Part shown: piece by piece, positions 1-6,519 of the stretch
How the letters are laid out: the number at the start of each line of letters is the position of its first letter
How positions within the stretch are numbered: the first letter of the stretch is position 1
Assembly (NCBI RefSeq): GCF_019352175.1
Contig: NZ_JACBYI010000008.1
Span: 124,001-188,000, forward strand
Source: Paenibacillus sp. S150
GTDB taxonomy: Bacteria; Bacillota; Bacilli; Paenibacillales; Paenibacillaceae
Reading direction: 5' to 3'
DNA length: 64,000 bases
Position numbers and translations under genes: made by a program
The notes under the pieces: model-generated
What the model was told of the DNA's origin: nothing
The model's input: the letters and a program-made list of their open reading frames with translations, nothing else
Database searches by the model: none

Positions 1-308
1 AAATAATCCTTCGCCCCCAGCCGGACGGCCATCTGGGCATATTGAAACGTCTCATGCGCCGAGATTACGATCGTCTGCACCCATGGTTTGGCCAGCTTCG
101 CGTGCTGCATCAGTTCAATCCCGCTCATCGCTCCCATCTGAATATCCGTCACCAGCAGATCCACCTCCTCCATGCGGATACAGTCCAGTGCTTCAAAGCC
201 GCTGTTCGCGGTATAAATATGGTCAAGCTCAAGTCCCGAGGACGCCAGCAGGCTGCTCAGACCTTTGCAAATCAGCGGCTCATCGTCAACAATCAGTACA
301 CTAAACAT
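1..308 (-). CDS. Response regulator, YesN-like (5' part only; runs off the window edge)
   Basis: Only the first 102 codons are in the window. They encode a CheY-like receiver domain: an acidic pair follows the opening strand (SVLIVDDEPLICKG), the phospho-acceptor Asp lies in LLVTDIQMGAMSG, and the conserved Ser and Lys lie in TIVISAHETF and GAKDY. It starts 17 bases after the stop of the sensor kinase gene, so the two form an operon. The YesM-type partner predicts an AraC-type DNA-binding output domain beyond the edge, but that part is not visible. Such pairs usually control carbohydrate uptake or degradation genes; the target is unknown here. Confidence 0.9.
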   Translation of the reverse strand, partial: MFSVLIVDDEPLICKGLSSLLASSGLELDHIYTANSGFEALDCIRMEEVDLLVTDIQMGAMSGIELMQHAKLAKPWVQTIVISAHETFQYAQMAVRLGAKDY

Positions 309-325
309 ACGGCAGGCCCGCCTTT

Positions 326-2119
326 CTATTCTTGATTTTCCGACTTGGGGAGCTTGAGCGTGACAACGGTCCCTCCGCTGCGGCGCGGCGCATAGCTGAT
401 CCCGTAGCCGGGGCCAAAATGCAAATGCACGCGCTGATTGATATTGCGGATTCCATAGCCGCTGACCGGATTCGGGCTCTCATCATTCAGCACCTGTTCA
501 ATGGCCTTGTAATCGGCCTGTTTGTAGCCGTTATCCTCAATGGTGACCAGAATATCAGCCTGCTGCAGGACCGAGGTGATGATGATCTCCCCGTCCTCAT
601 CCATATTTTTGACACCGTGGATAATGGCATTTTCAATAAGGGGCTGGAGGGTGATCTTGGGAATGAGATTGGTCTTGGTCTCCGGGGCAATATTCCAGAT
701 GACCCTGAACGTATAATCATACCGGTGCTGCTGCAGCTTGATGTATGCGCCGGCATGCTCCAGCTCCTCCTCCAGCGTAATCAGCTCCCGCCCCCGGCTT
801 AGGCTGATTTTCATCAGCTTCGATAATTCCTTGATCATTTCCGCGGATTCCACATTGCCTTCCAGCGAGCTTTTCCAATAGATGCTCTCCAGGGTGTTAT
901 ACAATAGATGCGGGTTAATCTGCTGATAGAGCAGCTGCAGCTGTGATTCCTTCTGCTTCAGCTCCATCTGGTATTTGTACATAATGAGACTGTTCAGCCT
1001 GCGGGCCATATCATAGGTGGAGGCGATCAGCACACTGACTTCATCGCTCGTCCCTCTGCGCGGAGTCTCGGGAACCCTGTTGCCCGGCTCGAATTTGCGC
1101 ACAAAAAAAGCCAGCTTCTGCAGCGGTGTCATCAAAGAGCGCCAGAAGTAAGTAATGATGATCAGCCCGAAAAGCGCATAGGCTACGGTTATGTATTGAA
1201 TGACCCGCTTCATTTCCTTCTGCTGCTGGAGCAGCGCTTTTACCGGGACCTTGTAGACCAGCTTCTGTACAAAGGCATGGTTGTTGTTCACCACATAGAT
1301 GAAGTCATCCGTGATGATATCCTCGGTCCCCTCGGGATCGCCGGGTTCGGCGCCCTCCGGCAGCTCAATGACTTCACCCGTAGAATTGGCGGTCGAAGCC
1401 AGCACGCGGTTGTTCATATCTGTCAAGTATATCTCGCCTTCGGGGAGGGAAATGGATTTCAGCGACTCGCCGATTTTGGATTCCATCTTGGTGACAACCA
1501 GCACGCCGATGGTTCCTCCCCCCCTGTAAATATTGTTGACCGCCCGGACATAGGCCAGTGTCTTCAGATTCTCGGCCTGCGGGCTCAGCTTCTCCGTGAA
1601 CATCAAATAGCCCCGGCCCTTTTGCTGCACCACCTGGTCAAACCAGTAAGGCTTCTCTCCCTTGGAGAAAAAATACACCCCCGCCTTCTTCACCTGCGGA
1701 AAATTGGGGGCAAAAAAATAATAATTGTCCGGGTCATACACGTACAGAGAGTAATAAATTCCGTCGCCCCGCTCGGCTCCCTGTGAATAGCTGCCCAGCA
1801 GCTTTTCTATCGTTTCATAGCGCTCGACCCGCTCCAATACCGGCTCGCCGCCGCTTATATTCAGCTGCTGCAGAATCGGATTCTGGATAACCGTGGTGGT
1901 GATTTTGCTTACCGTATCGATATCTCTGTTGATGATCGCAAAGTTCTGCTTGTTCAGCTCCACATAAGCATTGGTCACATGGCGCTTCAGGATTTCCTCC
2001 GCCTTGTAATTGCCGTAGCTGTTCAGGATCAATATGGGCGAGATCATAATCAGAAACAGCAGGATCAGCTGCTGCTTGACGTTCAGCCTGACGATAGGCT
2101 TAATAAAAGCAGACAACAT
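326..2119 (-). CDS. YesM-type sensor histidine kinase
   Basis: A 597-residue membrane kinase. It has one TM segment at about 13-33, a large extracytoplasmic sensor region (about 35-305), a second TM at about 309-327 and a HAMP-like linker. A His_kinase domain follows with the phospho-acceptor His near residue 404 in QQINPHLLYNTLES, then an ATPase domain with N-box PLIENAIIHG and glycine box GYGIRNINQR. The start is set by GGAGG 9 bases before the ATG. It is co-transcribed with the downstream response regulator. Family members sense extracellular sugars or polysaccharide breakdown products; the ligand cannot be read from sequence. A cre-like palindrome lies upstream. Confidence 0.93.
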   Translation of the reverse strand: MLSAFIKPIVRLNVKQQLILLFLIMISPILILNSYGNYKAEEILKRHVTNAYVELNKQNFAIINRDIDTVSKITTTVIQNPILQQLNISGGEPVLERVERYETIEKLLGSYSQGAERGDGIYYSLYVYDPDNYYFFAPNFPQVKKAGVYFFSKGEKPYWFDQVVQQKGRGYLMFTEKLSPQAENLKTLAYVRAVNNIYRGGGTIGVLVVTKMESKIGESLKSISLPEGEIYLTDMNNRVLASTANSTGEVIELPEGAEPGDPEGTEDIITDDFIYVVNNNHAFVQKLVYKVPVKALLQQQKEMKRVIQYITVAYALFGLIIITYFWRSLMTPLQKLAFFVRKFEPGNRVPETPRRGTSDEVSVLIASTYDMARRLNSLIMYKYQMELKQKESQLQLLYQQINPHLLYNTLESIYWKSSLEGNVESAEMIKELSKLMKISLSRGRELITLEEELEHAGAYIKLQQHRYDYTFRVIWNIAPETKTNLIPKITLQPLIENAIIHGVKNMDEDGEIIITSVLQQADILVTIEDNGYKQADYKAIEQVLNDESPNPVSGYGIRNINQRVHLHFGPGYGISYAPRRSGGTVVTLKLPKSENQE

Positions 2120-2155
2120 CTGGATACACCTCCAGTTTCAATAATATATCAAAAC

Positions 2156-2169
2156 GATAAGCGCTTACA
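2156..2169 (-). promoter_or_regulatory. cre-like CcpA site upstream of the sensor kinase
   Basis: The minus strand reads TGTAAGCGCTTATC, which has the AAGCGCTT core of a cre site and two mismatches at the 3' end of the consensus. It lies about 40 bases before the kinase start, next to a TATATT-like -10. Carbon catabolite control is plausible but unproven. Confidence 0.45.
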
Positions 2170-2439
2170 TATGTTTATTTTTAAGGAAATGATGCTCATT
2201 CGTATGCATTTTTTTGGTTTGCAGGCGGGGAGAGGTGGCGGGGAGTCACTCCGTGGAAGATTTGGACTTCCGGCCGCTGTTGTCTGCAGATTTCTTGATA
2301 TATACCGCTGTTCGCGGTGGAAATCCGCAGACTAAGGCGGTCGCTACCGCTCCTCCAGTTCCAAATTCCCACTCCACGACTCCTTCGCCTCTCCCAAAAC
2401 CTGAAAACCGAAAAAATGCAGGCGCGGGAGGGAGAAAAC

Positions 2440-2990
2440 AAGCGGAAACGGCTGCGCTGCCCTCAACAGGAGCATATGCTTCCGAAGCAGCGTGGACTCC
2501 ATATCGCTTTCAGGTAAAATATATAAGCCTGAATTTCGAAAGCGTGTCTTCCTTCTCCCGGCCGCTGAGACCCGGCAGGAAGCACAATTGGAAAAAGGGT
2601 GCTTAAATTTGCCCTCATCCCCTTTTCCGCAAGTGTTAGTGGGAGAAAGGATACCCATCGGTCCGTTTCTCTCCCTTACAGAGGAATACGCTTACATTAA
2701 GATGAACTTGAAACATTCATCCAAAGGACAGCCATTTTAGTGGTAAAAATGACAACTAAAGTAGCGCATTCGGATTCCGGATCATCCCTAGTGGGAAAAA
2801 GTACAACTAATCTGGCTGAAATCAGCCGTATGGGGGGAGCGGGCCTCCATGAAGTGTACAAAATCCCACTAAAACCCGTTCAAGCCAAAATTCCAGCCCA
2901 TTAGTGTTACTTTTTCCACTTCGCTTCAGTCCCCTATGAATCTCTCCCTTGCGTTCCATCCGTTTGTTCAGGTTCGCCGGTTCCATTGAT
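2440..2990. repeat. Composite intergenic repeat, family D copy 1
   Basis: This gene-free stretch shares long blocks with 13525-14010, 24345-24835 and the truncated copy at 63826-64000. Landmarks are CCGTTTCTCTCCCTTACAGA, then AGTGGGAAAAAGTACAACTA or a variant twice at about 52-base spacing, then the near inverse TTAGTGTTACTTTTTCCACT at the far end. No reading frame is kept between copies. The region 2170-2440 holds nothing recognised. Confidence 0.85.
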
Positions 2991-2994
2991 TTAC

Positions 2995-3042
2995 TCAGGT
3001 ACTTTGCGGGGACCCCAAAGCATATAAATTCTTATCTTTCAA
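2995..3042. repeat. Family A repeat, partial copy
   Basis: It carries GGTACTTTGCGGGGACCCC followed by CATATAAATTCTTATCTTTC, matching the right half of the copies at 25160, 36925, 38350, 56508 and 63462. It directly abuts the U-tract of the terminator of the minus-strand agr-like operon. Confidence 0.8.
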
Positions 3043-3072
3043 AAAAAAGAAACTGTCAGCTGACAGCTCCTT
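3041..3072 (-). terminator. Intrinsic terminator of the agr-like operon
   Basis: The minus strand has the perfect palindrome CTGTCAGCTGACAG followed by TTTC and a run of T residues, 10-40 bases after the stop codon of the LytTR gene. Confidence 0.85.
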
Positions 3073-3082
3073 GCTCAAGCAT

Positions 3083-3475
3083 TTAGCAAACCATGATGTC
3101 CGGATTCATCCGGGTCAGTTCTTGTTCAACAAGTCTGTAACGATGATAGGCAATCGTGCAGCTAAGAGAGCCCTGGCCGCTCACCTCATCAAAATAAGCA
3201 ACCTTAAAGGTCCTGTCCAGACGTGCCACGTTATCAATGTTGACCGCCGTTCCCCGATCTACGATGCTGAAATGGCATCCGGTGCAGTTAAGCGCGTTCA
3301 CCCAGTACCGCAAGGGTCCCATGATGTAGTAAACGCCGGCCCTCGTATGTACCAGGATAGACTGTGATTCGTTGGTATTGCACTTAAGAAACAAGATGTG
3401 TTGGAAGTCAACAGAGATGATCCCGGCAGATCCGTCAGCTGTTTCGGTAACGGATAGAGCTTTCAGTGGAATCAA
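3083..3475 (-). CDS. Stand-alone LytTR DNA-binding regulator of the agr-like operon
   Basis: A 130-residue protein that is essentially one LytTR domain (about 18-125), with the typical FSIVDRGTAVNIDNV segment and a following LDRTFKV strand. There is no receiver domain, unlike AgrA, so it cannot be controlled by an aspartate phosphorelay of the usual kind. The first possible start is TTG at 3475: the frame has a TAA upstream and no ATG or GTG before it, and an AGG sits directly before the TTG. The gene begins 13 bases after the agrD stop and ends the operon. Stand-alone LytTR proteins are known in LytTR regulatory systems such as HdrRM/BrsRM of Streptococcus mutans, where a membrane protein restrains the regulator. 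A similar arrangement is an inference here. Confidence 0.85.
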   Translation of the reverse strand: MIPLKALSVTETADGSAGIISVDFQHILFLKCNTNESQSILVHTRAGVYYIMGPLRYWVNALNCTGCHFSIVDRGTAVNIDNVARLDRTFKVAYFDEVSGQGSLSCTIAYHRYRLVEQELTRMNPDIMVC

Positions 3476-3488
3476 CCTGCTTTCTCGA

Positions 3489-3599
3489 TTATTTTTTGAG
3501 CAATTCGGCCGGAATCTCTCCTTTATAGAACATTACGAAGCTGTTTGTACTCACCGTAAGATTTGCGAAGCCAGTCAACAAATTGGCAATCAGGTTCAT
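3489..3599 (-). CDS. agrD: AgrD-like cyclic autoinducer peptide precursor (36 aa, Ser at ring position)
   Basis: A short gene whose ATG overlaps the agrB stop (ATGA) with GGGAGGTGG just upstream. The N-terminus MNLIANLLTGFANLTV can form an amphipathic membrane helix. Residues 17-33 are STNSFVMFYKGEIPAEL. This aligns with staphylococcal AgrD: a nucleophile, four residues, the cleavage point, then an acidic-proline tail starting at the fourth residue (EIPAEL against EVPKEL). The ring residue is Ser20 rather than Cys, so the predicted peptide is a Ser lactone with ring SFVMF, as in the Ser-containing AIP of Staphylococcus intermedius. AgrB next door is the expected processing protease. Ring and cleavage positions are inferred from alignment. 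Confidence 0.88.
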   Translation of the reverse strand: MNLIANLLTGFANLTVSTNSFVMFYKGEIPAELLKK

Positions 3600-4120
3600 T
3601 TCTCCACCTCCCTTCCCAGAATTAATGTAATCCCCTGAATCAGCATGCTAAGCGAAGCCGGCTGTGAAAGAAAGAATGCATTCGAGGCAATCAGGAGCAA
3701 TGCAGCCAGCTTCATAAATGGATAATAGGCGGCGGGTATCCGTGACTGCTTGTCAATTCCAACAGGAGCAAGAATAAGAACCAGCCCGAACGCGAGAATT
3801 GTGGCCGCAATGGTGACACCCTTGCCGAGATCAATCAACGAGATCGTTGTAAAAATAACGGTGGAATAAATTACGCACTGCATGTTTGTCTTCAGATGCA
3901 CGCCTCCGGTCAACTGCCGCAGAACAGCAAAGGACAGCAAAATCACGGCAGCTTCACGAGTGCGGCCAGAAATCAATGATATTCCAAGTGTTGCGGCGAC
4001 AATAAAGGCCACATTCAGCAGCAAAGCAATGGCGAATTTAAAGATTTCAACAGAAGACGGATGATTGGGTACAGATTTTTTTAGTGACACCGCCATTTTC
4101 AAGGCAAGGTTCTCAATCAA
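3596..4120 (-). CDS. agrB: AgrB-like peptide-processing membrane protease
   Basis: A 174-residue multi-span protein of the accessory gene regulator B family (about 190 residues in staphylococci). The catalytic pair is present as TGGVHLKTNMQC, His75 and Cys82, the same H-x6-C spacing as His77/Cys84 of S. aureus AgrB. AgrB removes the C-terminal tail of AgrD and helps form and export the cyclic peptide. A stop codon precedes the TTG at 4120, so TTG is the first usable start; it overlaps the upstream stop (TTGA). The 3' end overlaps agrD by four bases, which indicates translational coupling. AGGAG lies 11 bases before the TTG. Confidence 0.93.
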   Translation of the reverse strand: MIENLALKMAVSLKKSVPNHPSSVEIFKFAIALLLNVAFIVAATLGISLISGRTREAAVILLSFAVLRQLTGGVHLKTNMQCVIYSTVIFTTISLIDLGKGVTIAATILAFGLVLILAPVGIDKQSRIPAAYYPFMKLAALLLIASNAFFLSQPASLSMLIQGITLILGREVEK

Positions 4121-4743
4121 TCATTCATTCGCTCCTTTCTAACCGCGTAATAGAGCAGGATTACAAGTGAGGCAGGTAAAAATATCGCATACAATCTGAT
4201 ATCATTCTTGTAAACGATAAAGGAGAACAACATAATTGCCGCCAAACTAAGCGTGACCACGAACGCCCCTTCCCAACGCAAACGCAGTCTTTCAAAGTCG
4301 AACATGAACCCAATTCCAAATTTATATAGCAGCCAGGCGACAGCTGTACTTATCAATCCCGACATCGCTTGTCCGGAAAACATATTGAATGCTGAGGACT
4401 GGGCGTTGGATAAAGAGCCAAAAACGATAAGAACCAGCATCGTTTGAATAAAAGCAAATGCCAAATAGCCGGAAACCGTCACGATACCCGCCCAAACAAC
4501 CGGAATTTTCACAACGGCTGCCAATAAAATAATGAACAGGAAAGCATTGATGATTGGAACCAGGATAGGCAGTGAAAAGTCGTCACGCAGCACATAGCTC
4601 TGCAAGTTCATCAGCAAGATTGCGGACAGTGCAGGCCAGATGTAATCCGTCGCCTTCAGCCTGAAGAACGACAACATCATGGCGAACATCCCCACCCCCT
4701 CAATGGTCGAGAAAATCATAAACCCCGCCGGCTCCCATGACAA
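4117..4743 (-). CDS. Multi-span membrane protein, AgrC-sensor-like but without a kinase
   Basis: A 208-residue protein made almost entirely of hydrophobic segments (about six TM helices, ending in a short basic tail, RKERMND). Its place as first gene of an agrBD operon and its topology resemble the membrane sensor half of AgrC, but there is no DHp or ATPase domain here or in the following genes. It could be a peptide receptor, an inhibitor of the LytTR protein, or an immunity protein; sequence alone does not decide. The first possible start is TTG 4743 after GGCGGTGAT; ATG 4719 is an alternative that gives 200 residues. The family was not recognised with certainty. Confidence 0.75.
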   Translation of the reverse strand: MSWEPAGFMIFSTIEGVGMFAMMLSFFRLKATDYIWPALSAILLMNLQSYVLRDDFSLPILVPIINAFLFIILLAAVVKIPVVWAGIVTVSGYLAFAFIQTMLVLIVFGSLSNAQSSAFNMFSGQAMSGLISTAVAWLLYKFGIGFMFDFERLRLRWEGAFVVTLSLAAIMLFSFIVYKNDIRLYAIFLPASLVILLYYAVRKERMND

Positions 4744-4783
4744 AAGGCATCACCGCCTGACATTTTTTTCATGTAACATTTAC

Positions 4784-4789
4784 ATTATA
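4784..4789 (-). promoter_or_regulatory. -10 box of the agr-like operon
   Basis: TATAAT on the minus strand, about 40 bases before the first gene. The hexamer at 17-base spacing (TATACT region) is a poor -35, as expected for a promoter needing an activator such as the LytTR protein. No convincing pair of LytTR direct repeats was identified. Confidence 0.5.
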
Positions 4790-4890
4790 TTGTATCTCCA
4801 ACCGGCAGTATAGTTAAATTTTTGCAAACAATAACATATTCTAGTACACAAGACATGTATAGATTATCCGTATTCATTCCAGAGAGTACA

Positions 4891-4931
4891 AAAAAAGCCT
4901 CCCATCGGGCGCACAGCCCATGAGAGGCTTC
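4891..4931 (-). terminator. Intrinsic terminator downstream of the esterase
   Basis: On the minus strand an AGCCTCTCATGGGC stem pairs with GCCCGATGGGAGGCT and is followed by T residues. It lies directly after the stop of the alpha/beta hydrolase gene. Confidence 0.88.
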
Positions 4932-4939
4932 TTGCACAG

Positions 4940-5743
4940 CTATTTGGTATAGCCGTTCAACGCCAGCCAGGAAGCGCAGGCCTCTGTCCAGCTCCGGGTA
5001 TGCGGCTCTTCGCCCGCAAGACCAAGACCATGCTTGCCGTGGGCGTAGACATGAAGATCAAACGGAACATGATGGCGGCTTAGCGCGGCCGCGAATTGCA
5101 GGCTGTTCTCCACCGGCACTGATCCATCATCCGAGGTATGCCACAGGAAGGCAGGAGGCGTAGCTGCCGTTACCTGAAGCTCGCTGCTGAGACGTTCCAC
5201 GAGCTTCGGATCGGGATTCTTCCCGAGCTGGTTCTCTTTGGAGCCCTGATGTGTCACACCCTCGGTCATGGATATGACCGGATAACACAGAATCAGCAGA
5301 TCCGGGCGGCTGGACTCGCGCTCAAGAGGCTCGGCAGCTTCTCTATTCCCGTGATCGAACAGAACGCCGGCGGCTGAAGCTAAGTGTCCTCCTGCCGAAA
5401 ATCCCAGTATTCCTAGTCTGCCGGGATCAATCCCATACTCATCTGCGCGATGGCGAACCGTGCGCAGTGCCCGCTGGGCATCCAGCAGCGCGTGGGGATA
5501 TCCGTAAGGAGCTACACGGTAGCGCAGCACAAAAGCCGATATTCCCAGTGTATTCAGCCATTCGGCAACCGGGCCGCCTTCGTGGTCCGCCCGCATGCCA
5601 TAGCCGCCGCCCGGGCAGACAATCACAGCGGCATTCTTCCCACCTTCCACCAGATAAGGCGTAATCGCCGGACAATCCTCGCCGCTTGCCCCCAGTGCCC
5701 CGGGTGCCCCTTCCGGCCATAACAACAATGTTTCCATCTTCAT
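4940..5743 (-). CDS. Alpha/beta hydrolase (acetyl-xylan-esterase/BD-FAE-like)
   Basis: A 267-residue cytoplasmic serine esterase. The oxyanion-hole segment VIVCPGGGYG is at about residues 40-50, the nucleophile is in GILGFSAGGHLA (about 112-123), the probable Asp is in WHTSDDGSVP and the His is in YAHGKHGLGL near the end. There is no signal peptide, so it probably deacetylates or de-esterifies imported carbohydrates. GAGGG touches the first ATG (5743) but is well spaced from the second ATG at 5737 (METLLLWPEG), which may be the true start. It follows the phosphorylase operon by 80 bases, so a link to that pathway is possible. The substrate is unknown. Confidence 0.85.
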   Translation of the reverse strand: MKMETLLLWPEGAPGALGASGEDCPAITPYLVEGGKNAAVIVCPGGGYGMRADHEGGPVAEWLNTLGISAFVLRYRVAPYGYPHALLDAQRALRTVRHRADEYGIDPGRLGILGFSAGGHLASAAGVLFDHGNREAAEPLERESSRPDLLILCYPVISMTEGVTHQGSKENQLGKNPDPKLVERLSSELQVTAATPPAFLWHTSDDGSVPVENSLQFAAALSRHHVPFDLHVYAHGKHGLGLAGEEPHTRSWTEACASWLALNGYTK

Positions 5744-5823
5744 CCCTCAAGCTTTCCTTCTATTGATAGAATCATTACCCGCAGGAGATCGCTTTCTTTC
5801 CCTCTAACAAGTCTATCAAGGTC

Positions 5824-6453
5824 TTACAGTTCATGCAATCCTGCCACGACAATACCGGCGGATTTCAGCACCTCAGGCCGGCCTATGCCGACCACCCGCA
5901 TCCCTGCTGCCACAGCAGCGGCAACGCCTGCTTCCGCATCCTCAAAAACCACGCAGTCTGCAGGCTGCAAGCCGAGCCTGCGGCAGGCAGTCTGAAAGAC
6001 CTCGGGGTCCGGCTTCGCGCGGGACACGGTGTTGCCGTCGACTATGATGTCGAACAGTCCGGCGATCTTCAGCTTATCCAGGATGAATGCGGCATTCTTG
6101 CTGGCTGAGCCGAGGGCAATGCCTACCCCCCGCTTCTTAAGGCTGCTGAGATAATCAAGCACCCCCGGCAGCAGCTCCGACTCCTCCAGCCGGGAGATGT
6201 ATTGTACATAGAGCCGATTCTTCCGCTCGGCCATCTCCAGCTTCTCCGCTTCGCCGAACTCCAAGCCGCCAATCTCCAGCAGAATATCCAGCGATCTCAT
6301 ACGGCTGACTCCCTTCAGCCTTTCGTTATGCGCCTCCGTGAACTCAAAGCCGAGTTCCTCGGCAAGTGACCGCCAGGCAAGGAAATGATATTTGGCCGTG
6401 TCTACAATCACACCATCCAAATCAAAGATCGCGCCTTTCATATGCTCCAGCAT
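5824..6453 (-). CDS. pgmB: Beta-phosphoglucomutase
   Basis: A 209-residue HAD-superfamily mutase that converts beta-glucose 1-phosphate to glucose 6-phosphate. Motif I is FDLDGVIVDTAKYH with the nucleophile Asp and the acid/base Asp two residues on. The cap carries the substrate loop HNERLKGVSRMRSLDILL, motif II is LGSASKN, motif III Lys is in RAKPDPEVF and motif IV is VVFEDAEAG. Length is normal for PgmB. It ends an operon with two GH65 phosphorylases, whose product is beta-glucose 1-phosphate, so the three genes form one catabolic route. GAGAGG sits 10 bases before the ATG. Confidence 0.95.
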   Translation of the reverse strand: MLEHMKGAIFDLDGVIVDTAKYHFLAWRSLAEELGFEFTEAHNERLKGVSRMRSLDILLEIGGLEFGEAEKLEMAERKNRLYVQYISRLEESELLPGVLDYLSSLKKRGVGIALGSASKNAAFILDKLKIAGLFDIIVDGNTVSRAKPDPEVFQTACRRLGLQPADCVVFEDAEAGVAAAVAAGMRVVGIGRPEVLKSAGIVVAGLHEL

Positions 6454-6519
6454 GGTTATCTATCCTCTCCGTTTAGATCTTGATCTCTTCAAGCCGCCCG
6501 GCAGCTTGTTATGCCACAG

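Noticed and set aside
4744-4889. LytTR/AgrA-type direct repeats in the agr promoter
   Set aside because: Several GTT-containing words are present, but no pair with the expected spacing and consensus could be defended.
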